Positions 1 through 7,263 of a stretch of DNA of 16,829 bases are shown here, in pieces. A program made the translations under genes and the position numbers. Within the stretch, counting starts at the first letter, position 1. Every line of letters starts with the position of its first letter. The DNA comes from Pavlovales sp. CCMP2436 (Eukaryota; Haptophyta; Pavlovophyceae; Pavlovales), in NCBI GenBank assembly GCA_026770615.1, contig MU631494.1, forward strand, positions 68,000 through 84,828, read 5' to 3'. The notes beneath the pieces are model-generated. The model had not been told where the DNA came from. It saw nothing but the letters and a program-made list of their open reading frames with translations, and made no database searches.

Positions 1-40
1 ACCTCAGCCGGTGATAAGCTCCAACCTCGGGCAGTGATAA

Positions 41-66
<26 letters not shown>
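41..66. repeat. Poly(T) tract, 26 bp
   Basis: An uninterrupted run of 26 T residues followed by a purine stretch lies just upstream of the SAM-domain gene. It ends in the in-frame TAA (66-68) that precedes the gene's ATG. It could be a nucleosome-excluding promoter tract or the reverse complement of a poly(A) tail of a minus-strand retrocopy to its left. The sequence alone does not separate these. Confidence 0.9.
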
Positions 67-71
<5 letters not shown>

Positions 72-110
72 AGAAAAAGGCGCGCTGACGACGCCCATCC
101 TCAGCACGCG

Positions 111-332
111 ATGGACTTGCGAAACCTGGAGATGGAAGAGTATTGCCAGCAGCCCGACCTTCTCGACCTGCTAGAGGAGCTTAAGATCCCGCAGCATTTG
201 GACAAGCTCACCGAGCTGGGCTACGACGACGTCGAAGACTTTGAGAACGTGGACATCACTCGCTTCGAGACGGCGTGCATAGGCGGTAGCATCCCGTCTG
301 CGCACATCGACAAGCTCGTCCGCGCCATTTGA
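111..332 (+). CDS. Small SAM (sterile alpha motif) domain protein
   Basis: The gene encodes 73 residues, almost all of them one SAM domain, a five-helix protein- or RNA-binding module. From about residue 16 to the end the pattern is LLEELKIPQHLDKL, then a GYDDVEDF turn, then IDKLVRAI. This fits the usual 'L-L-L-x-x-Y-x-x-F ... G-x-x-x-x-x-L ... H-x-x-x-L-x-x-I' SAM layout, with H66 in the place of the common 'GHRxKIL' histidine. The ATG at 111 is the first after an in-frame TAA at 66-68, and the TGA is at 330-332, so the frame is complete and intronless. It has no catalytic or membrane segment, so an adaptor role through SAM-SAM contacts is the likeliest inference. The partner is unknown. A SAM domain with nothing else attached is unusually small; it could instead be the last exon of a longer gene starting before the window. 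Confidence 0.62.
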   Translation: MDLRNLEMEEYCQQPDLLDLLEELKIPQHLDKLTELGYDDVEDFENVDITRFETACIGGSIPSAHIDKLVRAI

Positions 333-620
333 AAGCGCTGCCTCTGCCAGCCGCTGACGACGCCGCCTCTGCCGGACCTCTCGCCAACCGATTCCTCCGT
401 GAGCGGCCTGTCACTTCGTTCTACGTGTAGCTTTCATGTACCTATAAACACCTATTTAGTTAGGTCGGGGTCCTATTATTGGTTACGTGTGCGCGATTGT
501 GCGCTATGAGTCAACGGCTGGGAGTTTTGCGACGGGAGTCAGAGCGTCGGATGGTTCGCATTAAGGCGCGTCCGGCAAGCTAGCGCATGTCTCTGTCAGA
601 CCTCTTTGTCAGACGTGCGA
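333..620. other. Intergenic spacer between SAM gene and LINE remnant
   Basis: No gene is visible here. The start repeats a 13-bp string (CGCTGACGACGCC, 352-364) also found upstream of the SAM gene at 83-95. The rest is unique sequence with a paired TGTCAGAC motif at about 594-613. It ends at the 3' terminus of the inverted LINE copy. Confidence 0.6.
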
Positions 621-1713
621 GTATATAAGTTTCTAGTTCAACGTCAGTCCCCGAGAGGATCTCACTGGATTTAATTAAGTGTTAAAAAACACTCAATTCC
701 AGGCACCCCGAGCACACGGATACCGTCCCCACCGCTGATCAGTTCAGCCACACGACGATCGACGAATGACGACTCTCGATTGGCACGCTGACCTACCTCT
801 ACTGCTCTCCCTCGCGTCGTCTGAAAATGCAGCACCGTCTGCGAGTGCGGCTCACCTTCGCGCATCCCAACCGTTATTTCCTCGCTAGCCTGGCTCGCAT
901 ATGTTGAGATGTTTGCCCCGGGGCAAAAGCCACAAATATACGCGGCTTATTTGCTGGCCCATTCTATCCCACCTCTTGACGCGGGTGGGCCTCGGTAGCA
1001 GGACTTAGGGTTGCGGGGTGTGGCGGGCTTGCTGGCTCATGTTTGCGTTTTAAGTTGTTTGTCGCCCGAGTGGTGTGATAGCGTGGGTGACTGGTCGGTT
1101 TCAAAGGGCCCGTTTGGTTGCTGAGCGCAGTGTGCGTGAGTAGTGCATGAACATGAAGGACTCGTCATGGATCAGTGCGTGCATGCGTGACGGGCCTGCT
1201 GCGGAGTCGTGGTTTATGGCGGGACTGGCTGGTCCTGTTTTGGGTTCGGTGGGACTGGCTGCTCCTGGTAGTAATGAGGTTTTGGTTCGAGACGGTCTCT
1301 GGTTGCGTTTTTCCACGTTTGATGTGCGTAAGCGTTGCTGGCCTCGGCTGGGCCTGAGGGTGGGCTTCGGCTACATGGAGGGTATGGTCGGGTTTACATC
1401 TGTTAATGAATCTTCATTATTCGTAGGTTGGTTGCGCATCAGGCATCTTCGTTTGGCAGGGGTGGTCAGTGCATTGGCGTCCGTTGGGGGTATGGGCTCT
1501 TGCTGTATAGGTGGTATGGCTGTTGGGGATATTGGCTCATACTGAGCGATGCTGTCCGTTGGGGGTTTAGGCTCATACCGTAGAAATGGTATAGCCACTG
1601 GTGCCTCGATTTGGGCTTTGCTGTCCGTTAGGGGTCTGGGCTTATACTGCATAGGTGGTATGGCCGCTGGTGCTTCGTTTTGGGCGATGCTGTCTGTTGG
1701 GGTATGGGCTTAT
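621..1713 (-). pseudogene. Inverted LINE 3' fragment (proline-rich C-terminus plus 3' UTR)
   Basis: Read on the minus strand, this fragment encodes the end of the LINE ORF: a proline-rich tail with repeated AIPP-I-Q-x-EP-x-P-TDSIAQ units (about 1652-1371), then a basic Arg/Lys/Ser/Pro-rich tail (1316-1101), then about 480 bp of 3' untranslated sequence. It is broken relative to the right-hand copy. A CAG codon has become TAG at about 1371-1373, an extra base in 'GGGCCC' at about 1105-1110 throws the tail out of frame, and a short length difference lies near 1390-1410. There is no RT or RNase H domain in it, so it is 5'-truncated. It preserves the unoccupied target site (CAATGCAC, about 1468-1475) of the hAT-like element that split the other arm. 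Confidence 0.72.
679..692 (-). other. LINE 3' UTR stem-loop (left copy)
   Basis: GTGTT-AAAA-AACAC forms a 5-bp stem with a 4-base loop. The equivalent place in the right copy (5139-5152) keeps the same stem with a different loop, GTGTT-TTTC-AACAC. Conserved stem-loops near LINE 3' ends are known in some families to be the recognition site of their reverse transcriptase. That function is inferred here. Confidence 0.5.
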
Positions 1714-3485
1714 CCGCGGCACGATACATGCCCCAGAGGCACATATCCTCACGTGCACATTCTCAGGCGATCAAACGGTTGTCAACGCAGAATGCAATGC
1801 GGTCACACTGGCCTTACAAGCACTGACTCACGAGCAAGAGCTATTCATCGGATGGGACCATGATACAGGCGTAAAACGCCTAGACTGGCACAGACGGCAC
1901 CTAGACCGCAACCCCTTACCACACGGGTTAAGGGATCCTACGAGCTATGATGCAAACCCTCACTTCTACCGCCTACTCAGCTTCAAACAACGTGACGAGG
2001 CGCACGGACGCTACAGGAACGCGACTCACACGGCGGCTCATACCAAATCGGATGATGAAGTAGCCAGAATTCTACATACCCCGGGAGCGGTACGTCACGA
2101 TGACGCCTCGAGAGCTAGAATAGTGACAGCAGAGGCGCTAAAGAAAGTGACCCGGCTCTTCATCTCCACACGAGGCGACAACTGGCGCAGCCAGGTTGAT
2201 TTGCCTCCCCACCTCCAACCCCAAGCTGTCATAAAGCTCGTGCAGAACGCATTGAGCGACTGGGGCTCAATCAAAGGCAGTAGCAGTACGCAGAGAAGCC
2301 GCCGCAGTACAGCTCACAAAAAGCACGCTCGCGGCCCAGTTCTGGGCAATAGCGGCCACTGCGACAGGAGACATCATCACATCCGACCAACGAGCAGCAC
2401 GCCATGCGCTAATAGACAGAGTTGCGAGGGATCGCCTAGAGAAGAGAGGCCCCGTCAAACATGCCCCCGGCATAGGTAGAATGGCCAATGTAGAAGCCAT
2501 GTTGTCAAAAGAAAGCACGACGGCTCTGCGCCTCCCACGAGTTAGGGGCCAACAGCGACCCACGGAAAAGTACACCAAACACATGGCTAGATTGACACTT
2601 GGATCATACCGCCACAATGCCGAGTGGGCAGCAGAATTTCCGGCGATGGTCATCACTACAATTACCATTGACGAAAAGTCCGAAACAATGGGCCTCACCT
2701 GCTCTCTATGTAAAGCACTCAACTCACAAGACACAAAGCATCACTTGTACCACAAGTGCTCGTCAACGTAAACGAACCGCCACGACCTCCACCGCTCCCT
2801 CTGCAAGGAACTGTTCCCGCGCCTGGGACCCGCCAAATCAAAATCAATGGCGACACACATGATATCTCGACCGGACTACTTCACCGGAAGGGTAGGATTA
2901 AATGTCAAAGAAGAGTCCAGAAAGAAGGACGTCGACACCGGTGACGCACCCAAGCCCGGCGACTTACACTACACTCTCCTACGCCATAGCCTCAGAATGC
3001 ACAAATCACGCGAAGCGGCAATCGAAGCATCAGCGGCGTCAACCAAGGACAATACATCTCTATACGACGCGTATAAGTTTAAGGTAGCCATGTGGGCCGC
3101 CCAGACAGCTGAGCGGGCAGCAAGGAAACTAAATCAAAACACAGCACCAGCGGTCATACCACCTATACAATACGAGCCCAAACCCTCAACGGACAGCATC
3201 GCTCAAAACAAGGAACCATCCGCCTTACCACCTATGCAGTATAAGCCCATACCCCAACAGACAGCATCGCCCAACACGAAGCACCAGCGGCCATACCACC
3301 TATGCAGTGTGAGCCCATACCCCTAACAGACAGCAAAGCCCAAATCGAGGCACCAGTGGCTATACCATTTCTACGGTATGAGCCTATACCCCCAACGGAC
3401 AGCATCGCTCAGTATGAGCCCATATCCTCAACAGCCATACCACCTATACAGCAAGAGCCCATACCCCTAACGGACGCCAGTGCAC
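1714..3485 (+). pseudogene. LINE ORF2 3' part: partial RNase H, zinc knuckle, proline-rich tail
   Basis: This is the coding remainder of a non-LTR retrotransposon, truncated at its 5' end so that the endonuclease and RT are absent. Frame 2 from 1715 gives an RNase H-like stretch: AECNAVTLALQAL carries the usual helix-A glutamate, IGWDHD the second acidic site, and HTAAHTKSDD plus DDASRAR the late His/Asp region. The first catalytic Asp lies upstream of the break. Reading moves to frame 0 at about 2256-2280 and continues through a C-x2-C-x9-H-x5-C knuckle (CSLC to HKC, about 2700-2759), of the type found after the RT/RNase H of APE-type LINEs. An in-frame TAA at 2769-2771 interrupts it. The tail has repeated IPP-x-Q-x-EP-x-P-TDSIAQ units, with a one-base loss near 3250-3256 ('ATACCCCAAC'). 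The clade is not determined. Confidence 0.62.
3478..3485. repeat. 8-bp target-site duplication, left copy (CAGTGCAC)
   Basis: CAGTGCAC is repeated exactly at 4331-4338, flanking the 845-bp hAT-like insertion. The inverted LINE arm at about 1468-1475 has the unfilled equivalent, CAATGCAC on the complementary strand, with one substitution. This shows directly that the sequence was duplicated on insertion. Confidence 0.9.
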
Positions 3486-4330
3486 CTGTGTGGAAGTCTT
3501 CCTCCAAAAATCCGTGGTCATACCATCGGTCAAAATAAGTCAGATATGACGGATCTTCGGTCACAATCGGTGAAAATTTTATTCGAATAATCAATAATAA
3601 AACGCCAGTTAGTTACTTTGGCACGATGTCAGCTTCGAAGTCGAGGCAGGGTTCGCTCTCCGGGTGGCTCAGGCGTGCGCATACGCATACCGCGGCAGGC
3701 GCTTTGACGTCCGAATCGATGATCTTCGACTTGTGGCGTTGAAGCTGACAGTGGCGTTCAACGCGGCTGGCGAGTTGAAGGTGACCGCGTCCGTGACTGC
3801 GCTGCCGCGCAGCGAGAAGCTAGCGCCGTCAGCCAAGAGGCCTAAGCATGGCGTGCGGGGCAAGCTGGAGGACATGCGCGGGTTCGGCAAGAAATGTATC
3901 TCGTCGGAGGAGGGCATCAAAGCCGATCGCAAGCTGTGGCTCCGCTACGACCGGGGCACGAACTGCATGCACTGCGACGCGTGCATCCGCTTCAACACAA
4001 CGCACCTGCTGAACTTCATTACCGGCTGCAACAGCATCCGCCTCGACCGCGTCCGGGAACACGAGCGTGCTGGCGAGACCAACGGCCACGGCGATGCGCT
4101 CGTCAAGCTGATCAACAGCACCAAGCTTGGAGAGGATTTCTCGGCCTTGCTGACCAAGCAGATCAGCCTCGAGTCCGACCAAGATAGTAGTCCGACGGGC
4201 TCGTGGATCTCATCAAAAAGCCATCGGTCAATATGTATCGGTCAAAATTATATAGATCTGACGGATGGTCGGTCAGAACCGACGGACCTTCGGTCATGAC
4301 CGGCCAATCACATATAAGACTTACACATAG
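3486..4330. mobile_element. Non-autonomous hAT-like DNA transposon, 845 bp
   Basis: The element is bounded by 8-bp direct duplications (CAGTGCAC). Its ends are imperfect inverted repeats: CTGTGTGGAAGTCTT at the left and CTATGTGTAAGTCTT on the opposite strand at the right, 13 of 15 matching. Copies of CGGTCA cluster just inside both ends (3527-3532 and 3558-3563; 4225-4230, 4239-4244, 4270-4275 and 4291-4296), often next to GACGGATC. Such subterminal repeats are typical transposase-binding sites in hAT elements. The 8-bp duplication and the internal zinc-finger reading frame both point to the hAT superfamily. No catalytic domain or hAT dimerisation domain is present, so it would need a transposase in trans. 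The terminal CTRTG differs from the usual hAT CA-x-x-G/TA-x-x-G ends. Confidence 0.8.
3664..4299 (+). pseudogene. Zinc-finger transposase N-terminal fragment inside the hAT-like element
   Basis: This is an open frame of up to 211 codons within the 845-bp element. Residues about 90-150 look like the N-terminal DNA-binding finger of ZNF862/TTF-type hAT proteins: KLWLRYD, then C101-x2-C104, C107, a FITGC-x-SIRLD stretch, and REHE with H133 and H142. That matches the family pattern 'C-x2-C ... F-x-x-G-x-x-x-x-R-x-x-x-L-x-x-H-E ... H'. No DDE/RNase H-like catalytic core or C-terminal dimerisation region follows; the frame runs straight into the CGGTCA subterminal repeats. The start is unclear because 3664 is a GTG. 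An ATG at 3626 opens another frame that closes within about 40 codons, so a one-base lesion or a lost 5' exon is likely. It may be a leftover or a DNA-binding repressor; neither can be shown here. Confidence 0.5.
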
Positions 4331-4338
4331 CAGTGCAC
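4331..4338. repeat. 8-bp target-site duplication, right copy (CAGTGCAC)
   Basis: This is the second copy of the hAT-like element's target duplication, identical to 3478-3485. The LINE coding frame resumes directly after it, and the 853-bp shift (845 plus 8) accounts exactly for the change of frame between the two sides. Confidence 0.9.
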
Positions 4339-4820
4339 TGACCACCCCTGCCAAACGAAGATGCCTGATGCGCATCCAACCTACGAATACAGGTGTTAAC
4401 CCGACCATACCCTCCATGCAGCCAAAGCCCACCCTCAGGCCCAGCCGAGGCCAGCAACGCTTACGCACATCAAACGTGGAAAAACGCAACCAGAGACCGT
4501 CTCGAACCAAAACCTCATTACTACCAGGAGCAGCAAGTCCCACCGAACCCAAAACAGGACCAGCCAGTCCCGCCATAAACCACGACTCCACAGCAGGCCC
4601 GTCACGCATGCACGCGCTGATTCATGACAAGTCCGTCATATCCATGCACTACTCACGCACACTGCGCTCAGCAACCAAACGGGCCTTTGAAACAGGCCAG
4701 TCACCCACGCTGTCACACCACTCGGGAGACAAAAAACCTAAAACCAAACACGAGCCAGCAAGCTCAAAGTCTTTAAACGCAAACATGAGCCAGCAAGCCC
4801 GCCACACCCTGCAACCCTAA
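4339..4820 (+). pseudogene. LINE ORF C-terminal tail, downstream of hAT insertion
   Basis: This continues the LINE reading frame interrupted at 3485. It opens with LTTPAKRRC and runs through a basic, Ser/Thr/Pro-rich tail (TKTSLLPGAASPTEP, HYSRTLRSATKR, DKKPKTKHEP) to a TAA at 4818-4820. No known domain is recognisable. The high Lys/Arg content and lack of hydrophobic core suggest a disordered nucleic-acid-binding tail, by inference. The left arm encodes the same tail on the opposite strand with two inactivating changes, so this copy is the better preserved of the two. Confidence 0.55.
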
Positions 4821-5207
4821 GTCCTGCTACCGAGGCCCACCCGCGTCAAGGGGTGGGATAGAATGGGCCAGCAAATAAGCCGCGTATATTTGTGGCTTTT
4901 GCCCCCGGGCAAAAATCTCAACATATGCGGGCCAGGCTAGCGAGGAAGTAATGTTTGGGATGCGCAAATGTGGGCCGCACTCGCAGACGGTGCTGCATTC
5001 TCAGACGACGCGAGGGAGAGCAGTGGATGTCGGTCAGCGTGCCAGTCGAGAGTCGCCAGTCGTCGATCCCAGTGTAGCTGAACTGATCAGCGGTTAGGAC
5101 GGTATCAGTGTGCTCGGGGTGGGTCCCTGGATCTGATTGTGTTTTTCAACACTTAAAATCCAGTGAGATTCTCCCGTGGACGGACGTTTAACTAAAAAAT
5201 TACACAC
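4821..5207 (+). other. LINE 3' untranslated region and 3' terminus (right copy)
   Basis: About 390 bp follow the ORF stop and are shared, inverted, with 621-1010. The last ~190 bp are also shared with 16494-16686. Blocks common to all three copies include GCAGACGG, GACTCTCGA-type sequence (inverted), a CCAG-TG-AGAT block and GGACGGACGTTTA. There is no clear poly(A) tail; the right copy ends in a short ACACAC run at 5202-5207. Confidence 0.65.
5139..5152 (+). other. LINE 3' UTR stem-loop (right copy)
   Basis: GTGTT-TTTC-AACAC forms a 5-bp stem with a 4-base loop, 55 bp from the LINE terminus. The stem matches the left copy (679-692) while the loop differs. The third copy at about 16553-16566 has lost perfect pairing. 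Confidence 0.5.
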
Positions 5208-6138
5208 AGAGGGGGTTGGTTTCCAGCGTAAAACATGTGTGTTGCACCCTAAAATTAAGAAAAGCGTTTTGCGCACTGTAAATGGTCGTCTGGGACTACG
5301 TTTGGGACGATATTTGAATTCAGAGTTTCAAGTGAAACTTAAAAATTGTATTCACAGGGGTCGAAATCCGAATTAGTGGCGCGATTCCGCACTGGAGAGA
5401 TGGAAAAGTTGTGGACGGGACGAAGTAGTAGACATTCTTCGCCTCTGCTCGCTAAGTACCAATAGCCAATAGCTGTTGTCAAACAGAGCCCTTCTCGACG
5501 GTCGTAGCCCACCTCGTGTGCCTCTCGAGAGGATATGGGGTCGACAACATGCTAAAGTTTAACATTTCCGATTCTCAGCGCTCGGAAGCGATAAGAAAGT
5601 CATGGTTCCCGATGGGGCACAGAGGAGTTAGATGCAGATTCGTGAATGGGGCGCCGCCCCATTCACGAATCTGCATCTAACTGCTAGGTGCCCAACCCGG
5701 TTCATGAGTTACTGCGAAGGATTTTTACCGGACATTTCGCAATTTCCCCCCGGACTGGCCACTAATTCGGTTTTCGACCCACATGGTACATCACATATCG
5801 ACGAATCGTGCATTAGCGGAAACCAACTTCCTCTATACCCCTAGTGTCGGACCGTAGATCCGAAGTTGTTCCCAGCTCATTCTTATGCGTCTTGGGGTAT
5901 CATCAAAGTTTGGTTATTATAGCGAAACCCTACCGAGTATCGTTATTCCTCAAGTTCAGACCTGGCCCGCTTGGCTGCATTTTTCTCAGTGCCCGTCTCT
6001 GTGACTGATGAGCATTGCGTCCACGCGGGCGTACTACTCGTCGACTGGTCATGAATAGTACATAATCGTGAACACATAGTCATATTTAATTTGTGACTCA
6101 TAAGCTCATCCGGTAGGACTCCTCACAACTTAAGTAAT
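5208..6138. other. Intergenic region without a recognisable gene
   Basis: There is no convincing coding sequence on either strand: the open frames are short and low in recognisable motifs. Two inverted repeats stand out, a 16-bp one at 5324-5339 (AGTTTCA-AG-TGAAACT) and the long palindrome at 5626-5682. Confidence 0.6.
5626..5682. repeat. 57-bp near-perfect palindrome with a 1-base spacer
   Basis: The left arm (5626-5653) and right arm (5655-5681, extended by one A-T pair to 5682) are exact reverse complements of 28 bp around a single central C at 5654. Weaker inverted similarity continues outward to roughly 5597 and 5712 (AGTCATG-GGGCAC against the complement of GTGCCC-CATGAGT). It would form a stable hairpin or cruciform. 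It could be the core of an old foldback element or a replication/assembly artefact. Confidence 0.9.
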
Positions 6139-6170
6139 TAGGAGCACTCGCAAGATCGCAATACACCCCC
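6139..6170. repeat. 32-bp direct repeat, copy 1 (period 51 bp)
   Basis: The string TAGGAGCACTCGC-AGATCGC-AATACACCCC occurs here and at 6190-6221, with only the base after ACTCGC (A or C) and the final base (C or A) differing. The copies are 51 bp apart, in the 3' flank of the ARL3-like gene. Confidence 0.9.
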
Positions 6171-6189
6171 GGCTAACTGTAACTAGGAC

Positions 6190-6221
6190 TAGGAGCACTC
6201 GCCAGATCGCAATACACCCCA
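6190..6221. repeat. 32-bp direct repeat, copy 2 (period 51 bp)
   Basis: This is the second copy of the repeat at 6139-6170. It ends 22 bp from the stop codon of the minus-strand GTPase gene, so it probably lies in that gene's 3' untranslated region. No function is evident. Confidence 0.9.
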
Positions 6222-6243
6222 GGCGCCGGTGAATACGGATCCG

Positions 6244-6798
6244 TCAGGTCGACTCAAGCTCGGCCCGCGCCGGCTTCAGACGCCGCGTCGCCTGACCGAG
6301 GACCCACGAGAAGCCCTCGTTGATCCCGCGCCGGTCGAGTGCCGAGCACTCCTGCACATGCCACTCGCGATCGCGCACGGCGCCGAGATTTAAAGCGTCG
6401 ACGATCTTCTGCGAGCGCAGCACGTCGAGCAAGTCCTGCTTGTTGGCGAGGATGAGCGTGGGCACGCGCGTGAGCTTCGGCTCCTGCAGCAGCCGGTTAA
6501 GCTCGACGCCGGCCTCCTCGAGCCGCCGCTTGTCGCAGGCGTCGAGCACGAACACGATCCCGGCGAGCCCGTCAAAATAGAGCGACCAATATCTGCGCAA
6601 CTCCTCGCTCCCGCCGACGTCGACCAGCTCACAGCCGTGGCCAGCGTACGCGACGCGCACGACCTGGTAGCCGTGCGTCGGCGGCAACAGCGCGATCTCC
6701 TGCCCCGCCAGCCGCCGCAGCAGGCACGTCTTGCCGCTGCCGTCGAGGCCCACGACCAGAATGCGCGGCGGCTTGGCCACGGAGCTAGACTGCCCCAT
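6244..6798 (-). CDS. ARL3-like small GTPase (Arf family) lacking the catalytic glutamine
   Basis: The gene encodes 184 residues in one exon, the usual ARL length. An N-terminal MG suits acyl attachment, and an N-terminal extension of about 10 residues is followed by P-loop GLDGSGKT (17-24). Switch I has P-T-x-G with T41, the interswitch/switch II is DVGGS-EELRRYW (60-71), NKQD (119-122) selects guanine, and CSAL (151-154) is the G5 loop. The LNLGAVRDREWHVQECSAL segment is a close match to ARL3, which controls release of lipid-modified cargo from carriers at cilia. The oddity is in WDxGGQ: the Trp is V59 and the catalytic Gln is S64. In the family, loss of this Gln slows GTP hydrolysis, so the protein may be slow-cycling or biologically divergent. 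The ATG at 6798 is chosen because it gives the MG start directly before the family fold. All other key residues are kept and the frame is intact. Confidence 0.85.
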   Translation of the reverse strand: MGQSSSVAKPPRILVVGLDGSGKTCLLRRLAGQEIALLPPTHGYQVVRVAYAGHGCELVDVGGSEELRRYWSLYFDGLAGIVFVLDACDKRRLEEAGVELNRLLQEPKLTRVPTLILANKQDLLDVLRSQKIVDALNLGAVRDREWHVQECSALDRRGINEGFSWVLGQATRRLKPARAELEST

Positions 6799-6848
6799 GC
6801 TATGGCGCCACCGCGAGGCGGCGCGGCTCCACTCGCGTGGCTCGTTGC

Positions 6849-7106
6849 CCCACTTCCGTCAAGTTGACTTCAGCGCGGGTCTCAACGGCAAACGAGTTAA
6901 TAACGTGCAGAAGGGTGAACCCATTTTTTTCGGACGTGCTGTCGCAAAATATGCCCTACGAGGCCACTCGCGTGGCTCGCCCCACTTGCGAGTTGCGGCT
7001 GCTGCTCCTCGCGTGGGCGAAAGTTCACTGGGTCCCAAGGGCAAACCACTTCTAAAGTCCTGTGTTCGAGATGCACGGGTTGAGGTTTCCGGCTGCATGC
7101 TTGCTA
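6849..7106. repeat. Diverged direct duplication, copy A
   Basis: This copy shares ordered blocks with 7264-7565: CAACGGCAAACGA, AACGTGCAGAAGGGTGAA, GCTGTCGCAAAATATGCCCT, CCACTCGCGTGG, ACTTGCGAGTTGCGG, GGGCGAAAGTTCACTGGGTC, AAAGTCCTGTG and GAGATGCACGG. The unit reads through with no coding signal, so it is probably an old repeat family rather than a gene duplication. Confidence 0.8.
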
Positions 7107-7263
7107 ACCAAGGAAGGAAGGATAGCAATACTGTAAGCAGCACCCGTCCGTACGGCAAAGTCCCCATAATCATACCGGACACAATGGCAGTCTGCGCGCC
7201 CTGACGATCGAGGGCGGCGGAGTCCTGTCAGGGGACGGTCGTATTTCTATATATATAGTTACT

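Larger units (their letters stand above)
621..5207. mobile_element. Head-to-head inverted pair of LINE 3' fragments with ~1.1-kb arms
   Basis: The left arm (621-1713) is the reverse complement of the end of the right copy (3241-5207 once the nested 3486-4338 insertion is removed). Arm lengths are about 1.09 and 1.11 kb. Identity is about 97% over a 210-base stretch I compared in the coding part and lower in the 3' untranslated part. The outer ends are LINE 3' ends (conserved CTAG-AAACGTCCGTCC-type string and CCAGTGAGAT block). The inner junction at 1713/1714 joins the truncated left copy to RNase H coding sequence of the right copy. The structure resembles a foldback element, but its content is LINE-derived. 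Confidence 0.75.

Noticed and set aside
41..66. Poly(T) as the tail of a retroposed SAM gene
   Set aside because: A plus-strand retrocopy would carry poly(A) downstream, not poly(T) upstream. The tract has the wrong orientation for this gene.
621..5207. Twin-priming inversion as the origin of the LINE pair
   Set aside because: Twin priming inverts a different, more 5' part of one element. Here both arms contain the same 3' end, so a duplicated sequence is required.
621..5207. Autonomous DNA transposon with ~1.1-kb terminal inverted repeats
   Set aside because: The arms contain LINE C-terminal coding sequence and a 3' UTR, a third copy of the end occurs singly, and the interior has RNase H and a zinc knuckle but no transposase. 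I could not find a target duplication at 621 and 5207.
5176..5844. Short plus-strand open frames at 5176-5376 and 5632-5844
   Set aside because: The first runs out of a LINE 3' UTR and the second starts inside the palindrome. Neither has a motif or plausible start context.
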